From positions 1 to 29,937 of the forward strand of contig CAZFQG010000065.1 in the NCBI GenBank assembly GCA_964520785.1: a stretch of DNA of 29,937 nucleotides, read 5' to 3'. This DNA is from CAZFQG01 sp964520785. GTDB lineage: Bacteria; Planctomycetota; Planctomycetia; Pirellulales; Thermoguttaceae. Position 1 is the stretch's first letter; each line of letters starts with the position of its first letter. The position numbers and the translations under genes are program-made. The notes below the pieces were generated by a model. That model had not been told where the DNA came from and searched no databases. It was given only the letters and a program-made list of their open reading frames with translations. Positions 1 through 6,877 of the stretch are shown piece after piece.

Positions 1-72
1 GCGGCGCAGGGACTCGAACCCCGGACACGCGGATTATGATTCCGCTGCTCTAACCGACTGAGCTACGCCGCC
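1..72 (-). tRNA. tRNA-Met (CAU anticodon), 3' end cut by the window
   Basis: The minus strand folds as a tRNA. A 7-nt 5' acceptor strand starts at 72, the D-arm has the usual AGCTCAG...GGTTAGAGC form, and a 5-bp anticodon stem (GCGGA/TCCGC) closes the loop ATCATAA, which gives anticodon CAU. The T-arm has GGTTCGAGTCC. Six of the seven 3' acceptor bases are present; the last pairing base and the discriminator lie outside the window. The body resembles elongator tRNA-Met. An Ile-CAU tRNA, with lysidine made by TilS, shares this anticodon and cannot be fully excluded without the missing end. It is preceded by a good promoter. Confidence 0.93.
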
Positions 73-89
73 AGGTTAGAAGGTACACA

Positions 90-117
90 ATAATATCACG
101 GGCATTGCGATTGGCAA
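90..117 (-). promoter_or_regulatory. sigma70-type promoter for the tRNA
   Basis: On the minus strand, TTGCCA (117-112) and TATTAT (95-90) are separated by 16 bp. Transcription would start near 83, about ten bases before the mature tRNA 5' end at 72. Seen: the hexamers and the spacing. Inferred: use as the tRNA promoter. Confidence 0.6.
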
Positions 118-240
118 GCCCCCTCCGTCGCGGGAAAGTGGTTTTGCGTGCCCGTGATTAGGGTATGTAATTTATAGTATATTTCTATTTGTAAAAAACT
201 TACCATCTACCACGGCGGCATTGGCCGATTCGTTTCTAAT

Positions 241-1023
241 ATGAGTTTATTCTCGGTTCTGTTCCTGTTCGCCGTCGGAATCGTGGCGGGATTCCTGAAT
301 GTATTCGCCGGGGGCGGGTCACTCCTTTCGATGCCGGTGATGGTCTTTCTCGGAATGCCGGGGCCGGTCGCGAACGGTACCAACCGGGTGGCGATTCTCA
401 TCCAGAACATCTCGGCTACGCTCGGGTTTTTCCGGCAAGGGCTCTCGCATTTCCGCTTGAGCGCGTCGCTGGCGCTTTGCGCGCTTCCCGGAGCGGTTCT
501 CGGAGCCTATTGGGGGACAAAGCTGGAGGGGCCCTGGTTCAACCGGACACTCGCGGCCGTGATGCTTGGCGTCCTGCTGTTAATGTGGAAAAAAAAGAAG
601 AAACCGGAAGATAGTCTTCCGACCGAGTCGTCGGAAGAGCCGTTCGGTTCCGGACGAATCCTCCTCGCGCACGCGTGCATGGTCGGCGTCGGGCTGTACG
701 GAGGTTTTATTCAAGCGGGCGTCGGATTCTTGATCATGGCGGTACTGCACCGGGTACTCCTCTTAGATCTCGTTCATGTCAACATGCACAAGGTCTTTAT
801 AATCGGAGCCTATACCGCGGTGGCGCTTGCCGTCTTCGCTTTCGAAGGCCGCGTCCTTTGGGGGGCCGGCGCCGCGCTCGCCGCGGGGAACGCAATCGGT
901 GGTTGGGTGGCAGCCCACGTAGCGGTGAAGCGGGGAGACGGCGCCATCCGCGTCGTCCTGAACGGGGTCCTCATCGTGATGGTCATCAAACTGCTTGCCG
1001 ACTCATTTCAAATAAGCGGCTAG
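241..1023 (+). CDS. TauE/SafE (TSUP) family membrane permease
   Basis: This 260-residue integral membrane protein has several hydrophobic segments in two halves, separated by a charged cytoplasmic stretch around residues 118-135 (KKKKKPEDS). The first segment is followed by a glycine-rich motif (NVFAGGGSLLSMP), and the second half repeats a similar one (GGFIQAGVGFLIM). This pair of repeated Gly-rich motifs is typical of the sulfite exporter TauE/SafE family, whose members move small sulfur or organic anions across the inner membrane. The substrate cannot be read from the sequence. No Shine-Dalgarno sequence is evident before the ATG at 241; an AT-rich stretch at about 165-200 could hold its promoter. 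It ends 8 bp before the convergent alanine racemase gene. Confidence 0.88.
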   Translation: MSLFSVLFLFAVGIVAGFLNVFAGGGSLLSMPVMVFLGMPGPVANGTNRVAILIQNISATLGFFRQGLSHFRLSASLALCALPGAVLGAYWGTKLEGPWFNRTLAAVMLGVLLLMWKKKKKPEDSLPTESSEEPFGSGRILLAHACMVGVGLYGGFIQAGVGFLIMAVLHRVLLLDLVHVNMHKVFIIGAYTAVALAVFAFEGRVLWGAGAALAAGNAIGGWVAAHVAVKRGDGAIRVVLNGVLIVMVIKLLADSFQISG

Positions 1024-1031
1024 CCGGCGCG

Positions 1032-2177
1032 TCAACCGTCGTCCGTCACAAGAACCCGTTCCATCCGCCTTCCCTTGAGTTGGCAACAGATATCGTGTGG
1101 AACCGTTCCAGCCAACCTCGCCAGGTTTTCGACGGAATTCGGCGCGTGCGGATCATTCGAGATGATCTCTACCTCGTCGCCCATCCGTGCTTGAGGAATG
1201 CCGGTCACGTCGACGATGAGCTGGTCCATGGAAACCCGGCCGAGAATCGGTGCGTCTTGCCGGTGGATGCGGACAACCGCCCTGTTCGAAAGGGAACGGA
1301 GATACCCGTCACCATACCCGATCGGCACGCGGGCCACCCGGCTCGGTCGGGTCAGCTCGCGGGTCAGCCCGTATCCGCACCGGCTTCCGGCGGGCACGTC
1401 CTTGATCGTAAGCAGCCGCCCCGAGAGCCGGATGGCCGGCCGCAGGGGTAAACGGTTTCTGACGTACGGCGAGGGCTGGTGGCCGTAGACGATAATGCCG
1501 GGACGGACCATGTTGAAGTGCGTATCCGGCATGTCCAATAGGGCCGGAGAATTGGCGATATGGAGTGTCAGTTCTTCGGGTCCGGAACAAGTCCGGACCG
1601 TTTGTCGAAAGCGATCTAGCTGCCTTCTCGCCTCCGAGAGGTCTTCTTCATCCGCCGTCGCGAAGTGGCTCAAGATACCCGTTAGCTTCAACCCCGGGTT
1701 CGCGCGGATACGCTCGATCAGCTCGGGCGCCTGTTCGGGGCGGACACCGGACCGGGTCATGCCGGTGTCGACTTTGACGTGGACCTCGGCCGGCATACCG
1801 ACCGCGGCGGCCGCGGCAGCCAATGGGGATAGCTCATCCTTCGCGACGATCGTCTGGATTGCGCCCAAGCGGATCATCTCCGTGATCGCCTCGCGGCGCT
1901 CGGGCCCCTCCAGGTAGGCGGCCGCGGAAAAGAGCACCAGCACCGGGACCGAGCGCCCCATCCGCCGGACGTGGACCGCTTCCTCCGGCATGGCGACGAA
2001 GACGGAGGCTTGCTCGGCAATCGTCGGCAAAAGGAAGTCGAGCCCGTGCCCGTAACAGTCGGCCTTGACCGCCGCGCACAACCGCACCCCCGGGCCTACA
2101 TGATCCGCGATGAGGCGAAGATTATGCGCAACGGCGGAAGCGGAGACTTCCAATCTCAAAAGGCTTTTCATCGACAT
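1032..2177 (-). CDS. alr: Alanine racemase
   Basis: PLP-dependent fold-type III enzyme that interconverts L- and D-alanine, supplying D-Ala for peptidoglycan. The PLP-binding lysine sits in AVKADCYGHG (Lys38 from this start), close to the family AVKADAYGHG motif. Further family marks are the VKVDTGMTRSG strand, the SHFATADE segment, the catalytic-tyrosine region CGYGLT and RVSMDQL near the C-terminus. At 381 residues it is of normal length. The open frame continues upstream to a GTG at 2261, but that extension has no family resemblance. ATG 2177 is therefore chosen; ATG 2171, two codons later, is equally possible and would form an ATGA overlap with the small ORF before it. Presence of alr suggests a peptidoglycan wall. 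Confidence 0.92.
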   Translation of the reverse strand: MSMKSLLRLEVSASAVAHNLRLIADHVGPGVRLCAAVKADCYGHGLDFLLPTIAEQASVFVAMPEEAVHVRRMGRSVPVLVLFSAAAYLEGPERREAITEMIRLGAIQTIVAKDELSPLAAAAAAVGMPAEVHVKVDTGMTRSGVRPEQAPELIERIRANPGLKLTGILSHFATADEEDLSEARRQLDRFRQTVRTCSGPEELTLHIANSPALLDMPDTHFNMVRPGIIVYGHQPSPYVRNRLPLRPAIRLSGRLLTIKDVPAGSRCGYGLTRELTRPSRVARVPIGYGDGYLRSLSNRAVVRIHRQDAPILGRVSMDQLIVDVTGIPQARMGDEVEIISNDPHAPNSVENLARLAGTVPHDICCQLKGRRMERVLVTDDG

Positions 2178-2512
2178 CGCCGGCAAGTGTTTTCCCCTCG
2201 CCGCCAGGTTTGCCCAACAAACGCGCCACAGCCGATAGACATACCCCCGCCCCTGCCCCACCCCTTGGTACCATGCGCGTCTGTCCGCGGGGGACCGCGA
2301 AGTGAAAAGCGGGGTATTGTCAACGGGACCTCAGTGAGAGTGTACATGAAACAGACATTCTTCGCCACGCCCGGGTCGGCGCTGGACCAGACGACAGACA
2401 AGCGGAACGCCCTCTCGTTGTCCGACGCCTCCGACCATGGTTCCACGGCCGCGACGACGGCCAAAGCGCCGAGCCCACCAAGTAACCCCGTCCACAGAAT
2501 CGATCGCGACAT
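2168..2512 (-). CDS. Possible small exported or membrane-anchored protein (unrecognised)
   Basis: A 114-codon frame opens with a good Shine-Dalgarno sequence (AAGAGGAG, 6 nt before the ATG at 2512). Its N-terminus looks like a signal or anchor: one arginine, then the hydrophobic run ILWTGLLGGLGALAVVAAV. The rest is low in recognisable content, and the last 40 residues look like random GC-rich translation. Its TGA overlaps the second alr ATG as ATGA, which would allow translational coupling to alr. I recognise no family. The start signal and leader argue for a real gene; the weak tail argues that it may be a decayed or frameshifted one. Confidence 0.35.
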   Translation of the reverse strand: MSRSILWTGLLGGLGALAVVAAVEPWSEASDNERAFRLSVVWSSADPGVAKNVCFMYTLTEVPLTIPRFSLRGPPRTDAHGTKGWGRGGGMSIGCGAFVGQTWRRGENTCRRCR

Positions 2513-2841
2513 CTGACGCTCCTCTTGAACCGCATACCTGTGGATTGCCCACCACCGGGTGAATTCTAGGCGAAATCGCCGGGGTCGGCAATGAACGTGC
2601 CCAAGGAAAAGGACGGCCAATTCACGGCTGTCGAGCTATTTCGCGCGGAAACCCGAGTAAACATTTTGACAGCAGTCCTGCATTGCGGGCCGACCGGCAT
2701 TCGTTAGAATGATCCGTTGAGTGAGGGGCCTCTCGGCTTCGTCCACTGATTCGCGCGGTCCGGCGACGCGATGGCGAGTTGCCACGGGCGCCGACCCATG
2801 CGCAAGGTTTACCGTCCATCCGTCACAGAGGAGGAATTTCA
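2513..2841. other. Intergenic region before the GDSL esterase gene
   Basis: This is a divergent spacer of 329 bases. No gene is supported. A weak promoter-like pair for the + strand is visible at about 2682-2709 (TTGCGG, 16 bp, TAGAAT). The strong Shine-Dalgarno sequence of the esterase gene closes the region. A TTGACA at 2665 has no properly spaced -10 partner. Confidence 0.4.
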
Positions 2842-3591
2842 ATGAAGTGCCGTCTTGTATTTCCGAGCCGTTTCTTCGCGTCCGTTTTATTGCTTTTCAT
2901 CGCCGTGGTGGGCTTCGGCCCCGCGATGGCCGCCGAGCCGGCGCACGACGCCGTCAAACCGGCCCCGCGGACGGACGACTGGTGGCAGAACCGCCACAAG
3001 GGTTTCAACGAGCGGATCGCCAAGGGGAACGTCGACGTATTGATGATCGGCGATTCGATCACGCACGGCTGGGAGGGCAAAGGCGCGAAGGTCTGGGAGG
3101 AGTACTATGCCAAGCGGAACGCGGTCAACCTGGGAATCGGCGGCGACCGCACTCAGCACGTCTTGTGGCGGTTGGAGAACGGAAACATCGACGGCGTCTC
3201 ACCGAAGCTGGCCGTCCTCATGATTGGCACGAACAACGCCGGCGGCAACGCGCCGGTCGAAATCGCCGAGGGCATCGCCATGATCGTCAAGAAGCTGCGG
3301 AGTGAGCTGCCGGACATGAAAATCCTCGTCCTGGCGATCTTCCCTCGCGGAGCCGACGCGAACGATCCGCATCGCAAGGTCAACGAGCAGGCCAACGACA
3401 TCGTCGAAATGCTCATCCGCGTGGCCGGCGATCCCAAGATCGAGTTCCTGGACATCTCGGACGCCTTCCTGAATGACGACGGAGTCCTGCCGACGGACAT
3501 CATGCCCGACCTTCTCCACCCGAACGAAAAAGGTTACGAGGTTTGGGCGGAAGCGGTCGAGCCGACGATCCAGCGGATGCTGGGAGAATAA
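2842..3591 (+). CDS. Secreted SGNH/GDSL-family esterase or acetylhydrolase
   Basis: This 249-residue protein starts with a signal peptide (Lys/Arg, hydrophobic core at 11-27, probable cleavage after AMA at about residue 30). The SGNH blocks are in order: block I GDSITHGW with nucleophile Ser72, block II Gly100 in NLGIGGDRT, block III Asn131 in GTNN, and block V DLLHPN with Asp223 and His226. The set is complete, so the enzyme should be active on ester substrates such as acetylated sugars or lipids, outside the cytoplasm. The form GDRTQHVLWRL is typical of the platelet-activating-factor acetylhydrolase-like branch common in Planctomycetota. The start is fixed by GAGGAGG 7 nt before the ATG. 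The gene is transcribed towards csrA, with a foldback element between the two. Confidence 0.92.
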   Translation: MKCRLVFPSRFFASVLLLFIAVVGFGPAMAAEPAHDAVKPAPRTDDWWQNRHKGFNERIAKGNVDVLMIGDSITHGWEGKGAKVWEEYYAKRNAVNLGIGGDRTQHVLWRLENGNIDGVSPKLAVLMIGTNNAGGNAPVEIAEGIAMIVKKLRSELPDMKILVLAIFPRGADANDPHRKVNEQANDIVEMLIRVAGDPKIEFLDISDAFLNDDGVLPTDIMPDLLHPNEKGYEVWAEAVEPTIQRMLGE

Positions 3592-3684
3592 CGGCGCCGC
3601 GCGAATGTCGCCAAGGCGCCCTGTCGGGTTGGTCCGCCGTAAAAGAGGGGCCTCCCGGTCGAACGGCCGAGAAAGGAATTTTAA

Positions 3685-3793
3685 GAACTCGTATAGAATT
3701 GACTTCTCGAATTCCCGGGGGCGATCCCGAATTTCACTCCGCTACGCTGCGTGAAAATCAGGATGGCCCCCCAACTAATTTACGGACAAGTTC
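3685..3793. mobile_element. Foldback MITE-like element, copy 1
   Basis: This 109-bp element is nearly identical to 9555-9664. The ends are imperfect inverted repeats (GAACTCGTA / GAACTTGTCC read inwards), and a TAA direct repeat flanks it (3682-3684 and 3794-3796). The core is a long imperfect palindrome: arm 3717-3737 (GGGGGCGATCCC...TTTCAC) pairs with 3751-3772 around a 13-nt loop. It has no coding capacity. Terminal inverted repeats, short size and a TWA target duplication fit a non-autonomous element moved by a transposase of the IS5 type (TNA targets); the transposase family is inference. It overlaps the 3' end of csrA and provides its last codons and stop. Confidence 0.8.
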
Positions 3794-4012
3794 TAAGCGG
3801 ACACCTTGTGGGGCGTCCGCGAGGGTAGCGGCCGCCGGACAACCCGGTTCGCCGAAGCGGATCGCCTCGAAAACTTCGCGACGGTGTACCGGTACGTCGG
3901 CCGGTGCTTTGATTCCCAGACGTACTTTGTCCCCCCGGATATCGACAATCGTCACCGTAATCTCCTCGGCGATGACGATGCTTTCGTCGCGCTGTCGTGA
4001 AAGAACGAGCAT
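3758..4012 (-). CDS. csrA: Carbon storage regulator CsrA with element-derived C-terminus
   Basis: CsrA is a small dimeric RNA-binding protein that blocks or stabilises target mRNAs at GGA motifs, often flagellin mRNA in organisms that use FliW. The N-terminal part is canonical: MLVLSRQRDESI, VDIRGDKVRLGI and VHRREVF with the RNA-contacting Arg44. The usual length is about 60-75 residues; this one has 84. Codon 73 is the target duplication of the foldback element, and residues 74-84 (ELVRKLVGGPS) plus the TGA are read from the element. AAGGAG stands 6 nt before the ATG. It lies 163 nt after flgL, as in many flagellar clusters, but no fliW is present. A weak promoter-like TTGACT overlaps the flgL end. 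The added tail lies outside the known RNA-binding core, so function is probably retained. Confidence 0.93.
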   Translation of the reverse strand: MLVLSRQRDESIVIAEEITVTIVDIRGDKVRLGIKAPADVPVHRREVFEAIRFGEPGCPAAATLADAPQGVRLELVRKLVGGPS

Positions 4013-4175
4013 CCTTGACTCCTTGCGTTTCTTGCGATAGACAGCCTGCCGAAGCAGCCGGGAAGAAGCAATTCCCGTGAGAAGGGGCGATGGCGGCGCT
4101 GGTCCCCTCCCGCTTGTGGTACTTTGTTTACCTCTTGTATCGGAATGGGAAGGCGAGGCAAATTAGGGATTTGAA

Positions 4176-6809
4176 TTACAAATAGTCAAGAAGCGTCATT
4201 TGGAGAATTCGCCCCGATACTCGCAACGATGCTTCGAAGGAGGATTGCATCGCCGCGAATTTGGTGATGGCCTCGATCATGTCGGTATCGAACTCGACCG
4301 AGAGGGTGCTTTCGTACTGAAGGATTTCGTCCTTGACGACGTTGAGCTGGAAATCGACGCTTTGCTGGCGCGCGCCGAGTTCCGTCTGCACGTAGTATAA
4401 CTCGTTCGTCTGATCGCCGATCTGCCGGATCAGACGTTGCACGTCGTAACTGGACGGATCCCACTGCGTTTCCGACTGGAGCATGTTTTGCAGCCGGACG
4501 AACGCGTTGAAGAACCCGGCCGCTTCGAGTGGATTGACGTCGCTTCCGTCCAGGGTTTGTGTACCACCGGCGGTGAGCTGGACGTCCGCGCCGGAAAGCC
4601 CCCCTCCGCCGCTTCCCGGGGGATATAGCTCGCAATCGAAGGGGACCGTGCCGCAGTGGAGATCATAATGCGTCTTGATCACGTCGGCGGTCGCGGTAAG
4701 CGTATTGATCTCGATCTCCAGAGTGGTCCCGTCGAAACTGAAGCCGCTGACGTTCGGACCTCCACCGTTATCGACGAACTGGATCGTTACCCCGTTGTAG
4801 GCCGGCCCGGCCGTTTGGGCGGTAAACTGAAGTTGCGCGTCGCCGGGGACCGCCGAACCAACGATCGCCGAAGCGGCCCGTGTCGCGAACGATGTGCGGT
4901 TGTAGTCCAGGCCCGGCGGGATCAACCCGAGGTCGATCGCGGCGAGGCTGGTTTCGGACCGGGTCACCTTGAGGCCGGCCGGTTCGGCCGGATTCCAACT
5001 CGTGTCCACCAGGGCGATTCCGTTGCCCGTTTCGACGAGGGTGGCGGTCAGTTTTCCATCGGCGTTGCCTGGATGCGTGTTGATCGCCTCGAGTACGTCG
5101 GCGATCGTGTAGTCGGTGTCGTCCAAGTCGATTTCCAGCTCGACCCCGTCGTTCCGGGTGATGGTGAATTCAACCCCATCGACGATGTCGACCCCTCTTC
5201 CGAAATTGAGGTCGGAGAGGGACGTGGTCGCGTTGAAAGAGCGGAGTCCGAAGTCGGAGGCGGTCGTTCCTCCGTCTTCTCCGATGGCGAAGTCGCAACC
5301 GCTCAAGAGGGAGTGGACGTTGATTCCGGTCTTGTCCGCGCTGATTTCGGCGCGGAGGCCGATATCGGCGATGTGGAACGCGTTGAGCAGATCGCCGATC
5401 GTTTCGGCGTCTCCGATCGAAACGGTCGCGGAGGTGCCCGCGTTTTCGACGAGGAATCCCGCCTCCCGGTCGAAGCCGGTTCCGTCCCCTCCGGCGAGCG
5501 TGACGGTTCCCACGGTGACGGTGCCGACTCCTCCGTATCGGTCATCTACCGGATCGAGCGAGGCCGTAAAATCGATGATACCGTCGTCGCGTGCCTTGTT
5601 GACGAGCTGAATGACCCGTTGGGCCGTCGTCTCGTCCTTCGCGATATTCGCGGTAAGGGTCCGCGTGCCGGCGTCCCAAGAGACGTTCTCGGTCCCAAGC
5701 GTGGCGGTATCGGCGAAAACCACGGAAATGCCGTTCGCCGTCCCTCCAATCTCATCCGCTTCGAAGATGATATTGCTGTCACCGCAGACGAAATTGACCA
5801 TTCGCGCAGTGGCGCGGGTACCCAGAACGTCTTCCGTTTTGGTCGTCTCGAGCAGGGCCCGGTTAACGTCCTCGCCGACGAAGAGACTGGTGCCTTGGCC
5901 GTTGGGGCAGAGAATTCCCAATTGTTTGGCAGTCTTGCCCCCCTCCTCGTCCAGGATCGTCAGACTTCCGGAGTCCAGTTGCAGCGTGAACGAGCCGGAC
6001 GGGGTGATTCCGACGGAAATGTTGCTCCCCTCGGGCGGATTCTCTTGGATCAGGCGGCACACGTCCAGCACGGTGTCGGCCTGACTGAGATCGATCGTTT
6101 TGGTGCTCGGACCGTTCGAAACTCGAATGCTCCCCAACGGAGTGATCCGGCCGCCTTGCAGGGAGGAGATCGGCGTATCGAAGGTAAGCGCGGGATTCAG
6201 GTCTTTCGTTCCGAGAACTTGAGCGGACTGGCCGCCGAAGGCTCGCATTCCGGAGACGTTCGTCTCGAAGACGGTCGTGGCGGAGCTGTAACTGTACAAG
6301 CCCGCGTCGTTTCCGCGGAACTCGACGTACCCGGCCTCGGTGAACTGGTAGGGCTGAACGCTCGTGTTCGAGCCGGCAAACAGGTAACGCCCTCCCAGAT
6401 TGCGGTTTCCGATGGCCAGCAGCGAGGCGGTCGTCTGGTGCACCAGTTCCGCGGTGCTCTTCAGTTCCGTGAAGTAGGCCGTGTCTCCCGACACGGCGAG
6501 GATCGCCGATCTGGCGGAGGAGACCAGATTCGAGGCTTCCTGGAGGGCCGTATCGGCGGTCCCCAAATAGGTCTGGCTCCAGTTGATGTTTTTGGCGTAC
6601 TGATTCAACTGCTCCAAAACCCGTTGGAGTTTGATGACCCGTTCCGCCGAGACGGGATTCTCGCTGGGAATCTGAAAACGCCGGCCCGTCGAGATCTGAT
6701 TCTGGATATTGAAAAGCTCGACCTGATCGCTCATCATCTGCCGCGAAAGCTGGGTGCGAATGAATACGTCGCTGATCCGCGTCGAGGAGATGCCGGTGAT
6801 CGAGGACAT
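4176..6809 (-). CDS. flgL: Flagellar hook-associated protein 3 (FlgL), enlarged
   Basis: FlgL is the hook-filament junction protein next to the filament. The flagellin-type N-terminal helices (residues about 1-145, with STGRRFQIPSENP and GGRYLFAGSNTS) and C-terminal helices (about 760-877, ending in SLRVSGRILQ) are intact. Ordinary FlgL has roughly 300-400 residues; here 877, because of a long surface insert. The insert contains three flagellin-IN-like units (about 225-300, 458-520, 543-630; for example IDLSQADTVLDV and DYTIADVLEAINT). It also has two related beta-rich units (about 337-443 and 645-755) sharing an I/L-x-FxA-x-x-x-GxxxNG pattern followed by TLxxxI and TAxxVI. These should form exposed D2/D3-like domains. 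GGAG lies 7 nt before the ATG. It follows flgK by 68 nt. Confidence 0.95.
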   Translation of the reverse strand: MSSITGISSTRISDVFIRTQLSRQMMSDQVELFNIQNQISTGRRFQIPSENPVSAERVIKLQRVLEQLNQYAKNINWSQTYLGTADTALQEASNLVSSARSAILAVSGDTAYFTELKSTAELVHQTTASLLAIGNRNLGGRYLFAGSNTSVQPYQFTEAGYVEFRGNDAGLYSYSSATTVFETNVSGMRAFGGQSAQVLGTKDLNPALTFDTPISSLQGGRITPLGSIRVSNGPSTKTIDLSQADTVLDVCRLIQENPPEGSNISVGITPSGSFTLQLDSGSLTILDEEGGKTAKQLGILCPNGQGTSLFVGEDVNRALLETTKTEDVLGTRATARMVNFVCGDSNIIFEADEIGGTANGISVVFADTATLGTENVSWDAGTRTLTANIAKDETTAQRVIQLVNKARDDGIIDFTASLDPVDDRYGGVGTVTVGTVTLAGGDGTGFDREAGFLVENAGTSATVSIGDAETIGDLLNAFHIADIGLRAEISADKTGINVHSLLSGCDFAIGEDGGTTASDFGLRSFNATTSLSDLNFGRGVDIVDGVEFTITRNDGVELEIDLDDTDYTIADVLEAINTHPGNADGKLTATLVETGNGIALVDTSWNPAEPAGLKVTRSETSLAAIDLGLIPPGLDYNRTSFATRAASAIVGSAVPGDAQLQFTAQTAGPAYNGVTIQFVDNGGGPNVSGFSFDGTTLEIEINTLTATADVIKTHYDLHCGTVPFDCELYPPGSGGGGLSGADVQLTAGGTQTLDGSDVNPLEAAGFFNAFVRLQNMLQSETQWDPSSYDVQRLIRQIGDQTNELYYVQTELGARQQSVDFQLNVVKDEILQYESTLSVEFDTDMIEAITKFAAMQSSFEASLRVSGRILQMTLLDYL

Positions 6810-6877
6810 GGAACTACTCCGCTTCCGTGTCGGTTACTTGAATGTCGGTCCGCTCGGCCGGAACCGTGCGCGTTCCG

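Noticed and set aside
2665..2709. TTGACA upstream of the esterase gene as a strong promoter
   Set aside because: The only -10-like TAGAAT is more than 30 bp away, too far to form a promoter with that hexamer.
3592..3630. GGCGCC inverted repeat after the esterase gene as a terminator
   Set aside because: The 6-bp stem has a long loop and no T-run follows.
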